NCBI RefSeq assembly: GCF_000757905.1
Contig: NZ_JRLH01000010.1
Length of the DNA stretch: 64,000 nucleotides
From: Arsenophonus nilaparvatae
GTDB lineage: Bacteria; Pseudomonadota; Gammaproteobacteria; Enterobacterales; Enterobacteriaceae
Direction: 5' to 3' (one strand)
How positions within the stretch are numbered: the first letter of the stretch is position 1; each line of letters begins with the position of its first letter. Under the pieces are notes generated by a model. That model saw only the letters and a list, made by a program, of their open reading frames with translations, did not search any database and had not been told where the DNA came from. This document shows, piece after piece, positions 1 to 7,948 of this stretch. Position numbers and translations under genes: made by a program.

Positions 1-1
1 C

Positions 2-961
2 TTATGTGATCCAAATAATATTGAGGCATTGCCAGCACTGGCTGTTGATGAGCCAACGGTAAGTATGTATTTTTGTGTTAATACCTCACCATTTTGTGGT
101 CGTGAAGGAAAATATGTTACTTCCCGTCAAATTTTAGATCGCCTGAAAAAAGAGTTAGTGCATAACGTTGCATTACGTGTGGAAGAGACTGAAGATCCTG
201 ACGCTTTCCGTGTTTCAGGTCGTGGTGAGCTGCACCTTTCGGTATTGATTGAAAACATGCGCCGTGAAGGTTTTGAATTAGCTGTTTCTCGACCAAAGGT
301 TATTTTCCGTGAATTTGAAGGTCGTAAACAGGAACCTTTTGAACAGGTTACACTCGATATTGAAGAGCGGCACCAAGGCGATGTTATGATGGCATTAGGC
401 GAACGCAAAGGTGAATTGCGCGATATGTTGCCTGATAGTAAAGGACGGGTACGGCTTGATTATATTATTCCAAGTCGTGGACTGATAGGTTTTCGAACTG
501 AGTTTATGACCATGACATCAGGGACCGGTTTGCTGTATGCAACCTTTAGTCACTATGATGATGTTCGTCCTGGTGAAATTGGTCGCCGCCAAAATGGTGT
601 CATGATCTCAAATGGTCAAGGTAAAGCGGTAGCTTATGCACTTTATAGTTTGCAAGATCGCGGTAAATTATTCCTTGGTCATGGTGCTGAAGTGTATGAA
701 GGACAAATTATTGGCATTCATTCTCGTTCTAATGATCTAACTGTCAACTGTTTAACGGGTAAAAAATTGACCAACGTGCGTGCTTCAGGGACAAATGAAG
801 CGACAACTTTATCGCCGCCGATTAAAAAAACATTAGAACAGGCGTTAGAATTTATCGATGATGATGAATTAGTGGAAGTTACGCCACAATCAATTCGTTT
901 AAGAAAACGTTATTTGACCGAAAACGATCGCCGTCGTGCCTATCGAAATAAAGAAATTTAA
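2..961 (+). CDS. bipA: BipA/TypA ribosome-associated GTPase, C-terminal part (5' end outside window)
   Basis: This is the C-terminal half of BipA (TypA), a translational GTPase of the EF-G family that binds the ribosome and supports 50S assembly at low temperature and under stress. The frame is open from base 2, so the N-terminal G domain lies upstream of the window. The visible part holds the EF-G-like domain III/V region (GRGELHLSVLIENMRREGFE) and the BipA-specific C-terminal domain (SRGLIGFRTEFMTMTSGTG, HGAEVYEGQIIG, NCLTGKKLTN), ending in the basic tail usual for the enterobacterial protein. No frameshift is visible. A hairpin terminator follows directly. The TTG at 29 is internal to the protein, not a start. 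Confidence 0.97.
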   Translation, partial: LCDPNNIEALPALAVDEPTVSMYFCVNTSPFCGREGKYVTSRQILDRLKKELVHNVALRVEETEDPDAFRVSGRGELHLSVLIENMRREGFELAVSRPKVIFREFEGRKQEPFEQVTLDIEERHQGDVMMALGERKGELRDMLPDSKGRVRLDYIIPSRGLIGFRTEFMTMTSGTGLLYATFSHYDDVRPGEIGRRQNGVMISNGQGKAVAYALYSLQDRGKLFLGHGAEVYEGQIIGIHSRSNDLTVNCLTGKKLTNVRASGTNEATTLSPPIKKTLEQALEFIDDDELVEVTPQSIRLRKRYLTENDRRRAYRNKEI

Positions 962-992
962 ATAACAAAAAATTGTTTGATTTAATATAAAT

Positions 993-1022
993 AAAAGGCG
1001 TATTAAACGCCTTTATTTTTTT
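993..1022 (+). terminator. Intrinsic terminator of bipA
   Basis: The arms AAAGGCG (994-1000) and CGCCTTT (1008-1014) flank a 7-nt loop and are followed by a T-rich run to 1022. It lies about 30 bp after the bipA stop. Confidence 0.8.
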
Positions 1023-1656
1023 ATCTATTGATTGCTCAAATCCAATTATTATTTAGCATAACGACAAAATTTACTGTCAGCGACCTGTTGAAAATACTTT
1101 AAATGTTCAATCAGTGCAGTGTGGCAGTATCATTTTAAAAACAATAACATTATTACTTTAATATCATAAGAGTTAATTAAAATTAATTAAAATTAATTAA
1201 TTAATTTAGAATGATAATTTTAAATTAAGGTGGGTTGAATATTTGAGATGCTTTTTTTCTGTCACGAATAAAAAGCAGTGTAAGATTTAACCAAAAAACC
1301 AATTAAATACCTTTTATAATCAACTAAATAATAGACAATTTTATCTATAACAAATATTTTATTGATAAATGAGATTGGCCGATTGGATATAAATAATTCG
1401 ATATAATCTGAAAATGTTATCCATTTTGTTCAATATATTATTCTTGTTTTGCTGATAATTATTTTAATTTATTCAAATTAAAAAAAGATTAAAATTGTAA
1501 CACTTGTCACAGCTAGTCGTTAAATATGTTATTACCTATGGCATCAATTTTATTTATTATAAAAAAAATTCTATTTTGACAAATAATAATTTTCTTCTGT
1601 TTGATCCTTTTAATAATGATATAGTGAAGTTATATCAGTCACTATGGAGAGAATTT
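1023..1656. other. AT-rich intergenic region
   Basis: There is no convincing gene between bipA and yihX. The stretch is very AT-rich and contains a short tandem AT repeat at 1173-1206. An open frame runs into yihX from 1504, but its extra N-terminus has no counterpart in the family. Confidence 0.6.
1173..1206. repeat. Short tandem AT repeat
   Basis: Two perfect copies of TTAATTAAAA (1173-1192) are followed by TTAATTAATTAATT. This is simple low-complexity DNA. It could mark a slippage site or a bendable segment, but nothing links it to a function. Confidence 0.6.
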
Positions 1657-2274
1657 ATGCTGTATATTTTCGATATGGGTAATGTAATTATTAATATCGA
1701 CTTTAATCGAGCGCTACGGGTTTGGAGTGAATTAAGTAAAATTCCTATCGTCAGTTTGGCGCAAAATTTTGAACTAGATGAAACAGTGAAACTACATGAA
1801 TGTGATAAAATTTCTGATTTTGAATTTGCTGAATTTACCAGTGAAAAATTAGGTTTATCATTAAGTTTTGAAGAGTTTGCACTGGGATGGAACGCTATTT
1901 TCGTTTCATTGCGTTATGATGTAATCGTAATTATGACCCGTTTACGTGAGCAAGGCCATCGTGTGGTTATTTTGTCCAATACAAATCGTTTACATCAAAA
2001 TTATTGGCCTAGTCATTATCCTGAAATCGCGGCTTCTTCAGATTTTCTCTACTTATCCCAAGATCTTGGCATGCGTAAACCTGATCTGGCAATCTATAAA
2101 TATGTTTTACAATCAGAGGGATTTACTGCAGAAAATGCTATTTTTTTTGATGATAGCGAGGAAAATGTTGCTGCCGCCGCACAGTTGGGTATTAAAAGCT
2201 GGCATGTTAGCGATAAAAATACTGTCGCAAAATATTTTGCTAACTATGATTTCAGCATCCCGGCCAAACAGTAG
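1657..2274 (+). CDS. yihX: HAD-family sugar phosphatase YihX (alpha-D-glucose-1-phosphate phosphatase)
   Basis: YihX is a cytoplasmic haloacid-dehalogenase-fold phosphatase. The E. coli enzyme hydrolyses alpha-glucose-1-phosphate. The 205-residue product starts MLYIFDMGNVI, where DxGxx is the variant HAD motif I carrying the nucleophile Asp. Motif II is the LSNTNR segment, motif III the RKPD lysine and motif IV FFDDSEEN. I chose ATG 1657 because it aligns with the E. coli start and is preceded by GGAGA at 1646-1650. The longer open frame from 1504 would add about 50 residues unlike the family. dtd follows, as it does close by in E. coli. Confidence 0.94.
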   Translation: MLYIFDMGNVIINIDFNRALRVWSELSKIPIVSLAQNFELDETVKLHECDKISDFEFAEFTSEKLGLSLSFEEFALGWNAIFVSLRYDVIVIMTRLREQGHRVVILSNTNRLHQNYWPSHYPEIAASSDFLYLSQDLGMRKPDLAIYKYVLQSEGFTAENAIFFDDSEENVAAAAQLGIKSWHVSDKNTVAKYFANYDFSIPAKQ

Positions 2275-2336
2275 TTATCAATATGACTGAAATAATACTT
2301 AGTTTAATGTTATCTTTGTTTTAGTACAGGATTTGT

Positions 2337-2774
2337 ATGATTGCCTTAATTCAACGTGTGACTCAGGCTAATGTAATAGTTGAACAAAAATGTGTTGGCC
2401 AAATTGCAGAAGGTTTATTAGTGTTTTTGGCTATTGAAAAAGAGGATAATGAGCAAAAAGCTCAACGGTTATGTGAAAAAATAATTGGTTATCGTATTTT
2501 TAACGATGAGCAGGATAAAATGAATTTGAGTATTCAGCAAGTAGGTGGCAGTTTGCTGGTTGTTTCGCAATTTACTTTAGCAGCTGATACAAAAAAAGGA
2601 ATGAGGCCTAGCTTTTCAAATAGTGCAACTGCCGATAAAGCTAATGCACTATATCATTATTTTATTGAGCAGTGCCGATTGAGAGGAATAAAAGCAGAAA
2701 CAGGACAGTTTGCTGCAGATATGCAAGTTAGTTTAACGAATAATGGTCCAGTAACATTTTACTTGCAGGTTTAG
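2337..2774 (+). CDS. dtd: D-aminoacyl-tRNA deacylase
   Basis: DTD removes D-amino acids (and misattached glycine) from tRNA, keeping D-residues out of protein. The 145-residue length matches E. coli Dtd. Both family signatures are present: the SQFTL motif (VVSQFTLAAD, about residue 80) and the C-terminal NNGPVTF cross-subunit motif that forms the chiral proofreading site. The gene starts with MIALIQRV at ATG 2337, with a modest AGG upstream. It sits between yihX and fabY on the same strand with short gaps, consistent with co-transcription. Confidence 0.97.
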   Translation: MIALIQRVTQANVIVEQKCVGQIAEGLLVFLAIEKEDNEQKAQRLCEKIIGYRIFNDEQDKMNLSIQQVGGSLLVVSQFTLAADTKKGMRPSFSNSATADKANALYHYFIEQCRLRGIKAETGQFAADMQVSLTNNGPVTFYLQV

Positions 2775-2814
2775 TTATAAACTCTGCCATTATTTATTAA
2801 AAGGAGAGAATTTT

Positions 2815-3732
2815 ATGTACCATCTACGAGTACCAAAAACAGAAGCCGATTTTAAAAATTATTATCAGTTTCGTTGGGAGATGTTGCGTAAACCTTTCCA
2901 TCAACCACCCGGCTCTGAAAAAGATGGTTATGATTCCACGGCGCATCATCAGATGATAGTGAATGAAGCCGGTCAGATACTTGCCATTGGTCGATTGTAT
3001 ATAAATGCAGATGATGAAGGTGCTATCCGTTTTTTATCTGTTCATCCGAGTATGCGAGGCAAAGGATTAGGAAAACTGATTGCCATGGCATTGGAATCAG
3101 TTGCACGGCAGGAAGGTGTAAAAAGAATTGTTTCTAGTGTCCGTGAGGAGGCTGTTCCTTTTTTTCGTTGTTTAGGATTTAAAAATCGTGGTCCTATTGC
3201 AAGCCAGCTTCTTACACCGGTGAAGCATTTTTTGATGATAAAAAAGGTGCAAACCCTGGATAAAATTTTACGTAGACCTGATTGGTGTAATCAATTACAA
3301 AAAATTTGGCACGAAAAAATTCCGTTAAGTGAAAAGATGGGAATAAAGATAGTGCAGTATACCGGCCAGAGTTTTATCACCAGTATGTCTGAAGGTAGAA
3401 ATCAAAATCCTCACCATAGCATTTTTGCTGGTAGTCAGTTTTCACTAGCCACTTTAACCGGTTGGGGGTTAATATGGTTATTACTACAGGAAAGACATTT
3501 GGGTGGTGATATTATTTTGGTTGATGGTCATATTCGTTACCATAAACCGATTGTTGGCCGTCCAAATGCAGTCGCCGATCTTTGTAATATACGCGGTGCT
3601 TTAGATCGACTGGCTAGAGGATGTCAAGCTGTAATTGAGTTAGATGTCGATATTGGTAGTGATAAAAGCGCTCACGCCTCACTATTTACCGGTACTTACA
3701 TGGTATTAGCTGATGGCAAAAAACAGAAATGA
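2815..3732 (+). CDS. fabY: FabY/YiiD, GNAT-hotdog fusion (malonyl-ACP decarboxylase type)
   Basis: This two-domain protein corresponds to E. coli YiiD, renamed FabY or MadA, which has been linked to decarboxylating malonyl-ACP to acetyl-ACP to prime fatty acid synthesis. The first about 145 residues are a GNAT fold with the acetyl-CoA loop RFLSVHPSMRGKGLGKLI. The remainder (about 150-305) is a hotdog thioesterase-like domain containing NQNPHHSIFAGSQFSLATL. AGGAGA lies ahead of ATG 2815. At 305 residues it is slightly shorter than E. coli FabY (329). It is the last gene of the yihX-dtd-fabY group. Confidence 0.93.
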   Translation: MYHLRVPKTEADFKNYYQFRWEMLRKPFHQPPGSEKDGYDSTAHHQMIVNEAGQILAIGRLYINADDEGAIRFLSVHPSMRGKGLGKLIAMALESVARQEGVKRIVSSVREEAVPFFRCLGFKNRGPIASQLLTPVKHFLMIKKVQTLDKILRRPDWCNQLQKIWHEKIPLSEKMGIKIVQYTGQSFITSMSEGRNQNPHHSIFAGSQFSLATLTGWGLIWLLLQERHLGGDIILVDGHIRYHKPIVGRPNAVADLCNIRGALDRLARGCQAVIELDVDIGSDKSAHASLFTGTYMVLADGKKQK

Positions 3733-3779
3733 TCTGACAGCCTGGCCATGATGCCAAAATTGGCAGCTAATCGATGCAA

Positions 3780-5492
3780 CTAAGGTTTTTCGTCGTTGGC
3801 GGTAGTGAGTGGTATTTGACTATCATTTTGTGCTGTTATTTCGCCTTTGCTCATAGAGTAAGCCTTTTTTTCTCCGCTAAGTGTTTGATAGGATAGTTCT
3901 CCGGTCAATGTTTGCGCGATTGGATTGGCCAACAAGTTGCCTTTCAGAGTGAAATTGAAATCCGCTAATGTCTGTATGGGTAAATTTTTCCATCCCCATT
4001 GATTTAATATTGCTAAATCAACATTTATTCCATTGGCTGATAATGAAAAAGTATTATCATTGGCCTGCTGTTGAATATTAGTGGTGAATTTTACTAAGCC
4101 ATTTTCGATATTGGTATTGAGCTCGACCGCAAAAGAGTGATCGCTATGGGGAGAAATTTGTATATAGGGTTGTCGTAACATAACTTTATTTAAGGTACCA
4201 CTGCTCGCTGTAAAGGCGCCTTTTCCTTGCCATAATCCCCATTTTTTTTGTTTGATCAAATCCATATTGGTTAAGTAACCATTAACATTAGTCAATTCAA
4301 AGGGAAAATTGGCGTTGATATCCATCAGTAAGGAATTAGTTAATTTAAAATTAGTAATATGTAATGAATTCAGCCAATTGGCGACGGGTGTTTTAAAAAA
4401 ACTAAACCAATCATCTGCTAATTGATAACGTATACCTGCTAATTGAGCATTAATAATATTGATAGATTGCTGTTTGGTATGCCAGTTTGCTTCAATGTTA
4501 AAAAGGCCTTTGTCATAATAACCAGCAAGACGGTTAAAATGCAAAATATCATTGGTAAATGTCATATCAGCCATTAATTGACTAATTTGTTGATTTTTAT
4601 ATACTAATTCATCAACATTTAGACTCAGTTGACTGCTAGGACTGTTCCAATTGCCAGCGGAAAGGACTATATCAGCCACTTTACCTGATAAACCGGCAAT
4701 CGCCCAATCTTTTCCTTGGAAGTGGGTATTAGTCAAATTCAGCTCTTTTATGGACAGCTTTTTAATATCTTGTAGCTTATTGATCAATTGGGAGAGTGAT
4801 GAAGAAAATTGCCACCCGGTATTGGTTAACATCAGTTTTGCTAAAGTAATTGCTTGATCGGTGTATTGAACAGCTTTGGCATTAATAACCCCGTTATTGA
4901 GGTAAGCGGTAAACTCATCGATAAAAAGAGAATTGATTTTATAGCTTCCCTTTGCTAGCAGGGTTGTTAAATGAATATTATTAATCTCAAACTGTTCGGT
5001 AGTGAATTGAAAATTTCCCTCCCCAAATGGGTTATCAGCAGTTGGTTGCCAGGGGGTTATTCCACCCGTTATATTGCTTGCCAGCAAGCCAATATTACCG
5101 ATTCGATAGCTAACGTTCATGTTTTCAAGTTGCAATATTTTGCTGTTAAAAGGAAAAATCTGGCGGGAAGAAGGTAGCGTTAACTCACCTTCAGTAACAA
5201 CCAACCGATGTAACCATGAGCCTGAAAATATTTTTTGCCACAGCAATTCAAAGGTAATTTGTTTGGTATTTAGCTTAAAGCTATTTTGTTTATTATGGAT
5301 AGCAACATCTTGCAATACAATTTCGCCTGGCGTAGTGAGATGGTGACTGATCACACCTATTTTCACATCATATTGGGTATATTTACTGAGTAAGTCACTT
5401 AACTGTTTTGCTCCCCACTGTGTTTGTATGATCAGATAAATAAATATAATCAGTATAAGGAACGTAAGAATCAGGTTTTTTAGCCAGCGCAC
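3780..5492 (-). CDS. yicH: AsmA-family inner-membrane protein YicH
   Basis: YicH belongs to the AsmA/TamB-like superfamily: one N-terminal transmembrane helix (NLILTFLILIIFIYLIIQT) and a long periplasmic beta-rich domain. Relatives influence envelope phospholipid transport and outer-membrane biogenesis, but the exact role of YicH is not settled. Conserved segments include PGEIVLQDVAIHN near the N-terminus and NQWGWKNLP near the C-terminus. I chose the GTG at 5492 because GAGGA lies 7 nt ahead and it gives 570 residues, nearly the E. coli length (569). A TTG at 5528 would add 12 residues without a good ribosome site. It is convergent with fabY. Confidence 0.9.
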   Translation of the reverse strand: MRWLKNLILTFLILIIFIYLIIQTQWGAKQLSDLLSKYTQYDVKIGVISHHLTTPGEIVLQDVAIHNKQNSFKLNTKQITFELLWQKIFSGSWLHRLVVTEGELTLPSSRQIFPFNSKILQLENMNVSYRIGNIGLLASNITGGITPWQPTADNPFGEGNFQFTTEQFEINNIHLTTLLAKGSYKINSLFIDEFTAYLNNGVINAKAVQYTDQAITLAKLMLTNTGWQFSSSLSQLINKLQDIKKLSIKELNLTNTHFQGKDWAIAGLSGKVADIVLSAGNWNSPSSQLSLNVDELVYKNQQISQLMADMTFTNDILHFNRLAGYYDKGLFNIEANWHTKQQSINIINAQLAGIRYQLADDWFSFFKTPVANWLNSLHITNFKLTNSLLMDINANFPFELTNVNGYLTNMDLIKQKKWGLWQGKGAFTASSGTLNKVMLRQPYIQISPHSDHSFAVELNTNIENGLVKFTTNIQQQANDNTFSLSANGINVDLAILNQWGWKNLPIQTLADFNFTLKGNLLANPIAQTLTGELSYQTLSGEKKAYSMSKGEITAQNDSQIPLTTANDEKP

Positions 5493-6066
5493 CCGGATGT
5501 CCTCTTTATCATAATTGTTTAGTAACAATCTTGCTTTATGCTGTAATGAATTATTTGGCTTAATATTAAAATAAAAATAAATTATTTGGCTAATGAAATT
5601 TTTGATATCGTCAACAAAAAAGGATTTTGTTGCATTAACACCAGACAGTAGATCAGCAAAGATAGAGTTGTTGGTGTTAATGCAACAGAACTCACAAGAG
5701 TGGTTACAGTACCATAATCTTTGTTATGATAATTAAGTAGAGTTGTTTATTTTTTAATACCAAAATGAAGCTACATTAGTTAAATTATTTTAAACCATAA
5801 AAGCTTTAATATCTGCCAATATTTTTTCTGTTTAGCAAAAATTAATTATATATTAATCTGTTTAATATATAAAAAATAATCTATTTTACTTATATGAAAG
5901 TTACTTAGTATTCATTAAAATTATTTTTATTATTCAATATGAAAAGTAATATTTTATCATCCGCTACTCTTACTTGGAGAAGATAGATTGTCTTTTTTAA
6001 TTTTAAATACTCAGCGGTATTTTTTATGTCTGTTAAATTAATGGTATTATTTTTTTAAACAGTTAA
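5493..6066. other. ORF-poor intergenic region upstream of yicH
   Basis: No gene is evident. E. coli has xanP between gltS and yicH, and no xanthine permease sequence is recognisable here. The notable element is a 16-bp inverted repeat at 5628-5687. The rest is very AT-rich. Confidence 0.5.
5628..5687. repeat. Perfect 16-bp inverted repeat with 28-nt spacer
   Basis: The left arm TGTTGCATTAACACCA (5628-5643) is the exact reverse complement of the right arm TGGTGTTAATGCAACA (5672-5687). It stands in otherwise featureless AT-rich DNA. There is no T-run, so it does not look like a terminator. It might be a recombination remnant, a small inverted-repeat element or a regulator site. Confidence 0.75.
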
Positions 6067-6339
6067 TTAAAGCATCTTATTGAAAGCCTGGTTCGAGAAG
6101 AGAGCTATCTCTAATTTTTCTTTATAAACACTATTATTTGTTAAATAAGAAATTTTATCGATATTAATTATATTTTCATCTAAATCGATTTCTGTTAATT
6201 TTCTATTATTAATTATTTTTTTATAATGGTCGGTTTCTTCAAATAATCTGTTTTCATTATTTATCTTATTTTTTACTAAAATATAGTTTTCATTAAAATT
6301 ATTTGATATTTTGATTAAGTGTTTTTCATTAAATTTCAT
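6067..6339 (-). CDS. Hypothetical 90-residue protein (doubtful)
   Basis: I do not recognise this ORF. It encodes 90 residues rich in Asn, Ile, Lys and Glu (MKFNEKHLIKISNNFNENY at the N-terminus) with no signal peptide, membrane helix or motif. No Shine-Dalgarno sequence precedes the ATG. The composition matches what AT-rich non-coding DNA can give by chance, although the length without a stop in such DNA is somewhat unusual. It occupies the gap where xanP would be expected but does not resemble a permease. Confidence 0.3.
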   Translation of the reverse strand: MKFNEKHLIKISNNFNENYILVKNKINNENRLFEETDHYKKIINNRKLTEIDLDENIINIDKISYLTNNSVYKEKLEIALFSNQAFNKML

Positions 6340-6642
6340 AGAATAAATTTAATATAAAACACTTCGTCAATTTTCATCATAAGTATAACAATTTGTGGGC
6401 TTAATCTAGGGTTGATGTTTTCTTTCCACAAAAAACAGCATGTTATTTAACGACTTCATTGTGCGTTAGAAGCCAAAATACTCTTAAAAACTATCAGTCT
6501 TATCAAATTTTTCGGTTTTTTACTTGTGTTCAAATAAAAAATTAACTTTAATCAATGAGCCTGCTTTTTGTGTTGTTACAAAACATTCCACAACATCTTA
6601 TTTGTTCTTTCATAAAAACTAACAATAAAATGAGGTACGTAA

Positions 6643-7875
6643 ATGTATCATCTTGATGTCTATGGCACCTTTGTTGCTGCCACCTTAGTATTATTACTTG
6701 GACGTAAACTTGTACAATCGGTTGCTATTCTAAAAAGATATACTATTCCTGAGCCCGTTGCCGGTGGGTTACTTGTTGCACTAATTCTTCTGTTATTGAA
6801 AACAACTTTAGATTGGGGGGTAAGTTTTGACCTATCTTTGCAAGAGCCCATGATGTTAGCCTTTTTTGCCACAATTGGCCTCAATGCTAATTTGCTGAGT
6901 CTAAAAGCGGGTGGCAAAACGCTACTTATTTTTATTTTCGTGGTGGTTGGCTTACTGTTGGTGCAAAATACAGTTGGTATTGCTTTGTCAAAATTATTGG
7001 GTCTCGATCCATTGATGGGATTATTGGCCGGTTCCATTACGTTGTCTGGAGGCCATGGTACCGGTGGTGCTTGGGGTAAAATTTTTACCGAATATTATGG
7101 TTTTCAGAGTGCAACTGAAGTTGCGATGGCTTGTGCAACATTTGGTTTAGTATTTGGTGGATTGATTGGCGGCCCGATAGCGCGCTTCTTGGTTCGTAAT
7201 ATGAAAACACCAGCAGTGAGCCAAAATTCAGAGGATGATAAAGAAACCCCTATGGCATTTGAAAAGCCACAAACTGGACGAGTAATAAGTTCTTTAGTGT
7301 TAATAGAAACATTAGCCATGATTGCGATTTGTATGGTGGTGGGTAAATTGGTTTCGCAATGGCTATTGGACAGTTATCAGTTTACTTTACCTACTTTTGT
7401 TTGTGTTTTATTTACCGGAGTGATTTTAAGTAATAGCTTATCATGGGTTGGTTTCTACCGCGTATTTGATCGCGCGGTTTCAGTTTTAGGTAATGTTAGT
7501 TTGTCACTTTTTTTGGCGATGGCATTAATGAGTTTAAAACTGTGGGAACTTGCTTCGTTAGCCATACCAATGCTCATCATTTTGATAATACAAGCGATTG
7601 TGATGGGTTTTTATGCTATTTTGGTTACCTTTCCAGTTATGGGTAAAAATTATGATGCTGCAGTCCTCGCAGCCGGTCATTGTGGTTTTGGCTTAGGGGC
7701 AACGCCGACGGCAATTGCTAATATGCAAGCTGTAATAGAAAGGTTTGGTCCTTCTCATTTGGCTTTTCTTGTGGTACCAATGGTTGGTGCTTTCTTTATC
7801 GATATTATTAATGCATTAGTGATTAAATTTTATCTATGGCTACCTATTTTTTCAACGCCAATAATGAATGGATAG
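6643..7875 (+). CDS. gltS: Sodium/glutamate symporter GltS
   Basis: GltS imports L-glutamate across the inner membrane with Na+. The 410-residue protein is near the usual 401 and follows E. coli GltS throughout. It has about ten hydrophobic segments and the two conserved reentrant-loop motifs with GGHGT (SITLSGGHGTGGAWGK, about residue 130) and GHCGFGLGATPTAIANM (near residue 345), which form the substrate and ion path. TGAGGT precedes ATG 6643. It is transcribed alone, convergent with recG, and ends at a hairpin terminator. Confidence 0.97.
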   Translation: MYHLDVYGTFVAATLVLLLGRKLVQSVAILKRYTIPEPVAGGLLVALILLLLKTTLDWGVSFDLSLQEPMMLAFFATIGLNANLLSLKAGGKTLLIFIFVVVGLLLVQNTVGIALSKLLGLDPLMGLLAGSITLSGGHGTGGAWGKIFTEYYGFQSATEVAMACATFGLVFGGLIGGPIARFLVRNMKTPAVSQNSEDDKETPMAFEKPQTGRVISSLVLIETLAMIAICMVVGKLVSQWLLDSYQFTLPTFVCVLFTGVILSNSLSWVGFYRVFDRAVSVLGNVSLSLFLAMALMSLKLWELASLAIPMLIILIIQAIVMGFYAILVTFPVMGKNYDAAVLAAGHCGFGLGATPTAIANMQAVIERFGPSHLAFLVVPMVGAFFIDIINALVIKFYLWLPIFSTPIMNG

Positions 7876-7899
7876 TAGAAATGTAATTAATATAACTGA

Positions 7900-7922
7900 G
7901 CCGCTGATATTTAGCGGTTTTT
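7900..7922 (+). terminator. Intrinsic terminator of gltS
   Basis: CCGCT (7901-7905) and AGCGG (7913-7917) form a stem with a 7-nt loop followed by TTTTT. It lies about 25 bp after the gltS stop and before the convergent recG end. Confidence 0.75.
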
Positions 7923-7948
7923 GCCCTAGCAAGTAATCGTTAATTAAC

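Noticed and set aside
1504..1656. N-terminal extension of YihX
   Set aside because: Open frame only. Homology and GGAGA at 1646 place the start at 1657.
1946..2290. Plus-strand 114-codon ORF inside yihX
   Set aside because: Alternative-frame shadow of yihX with no domain.
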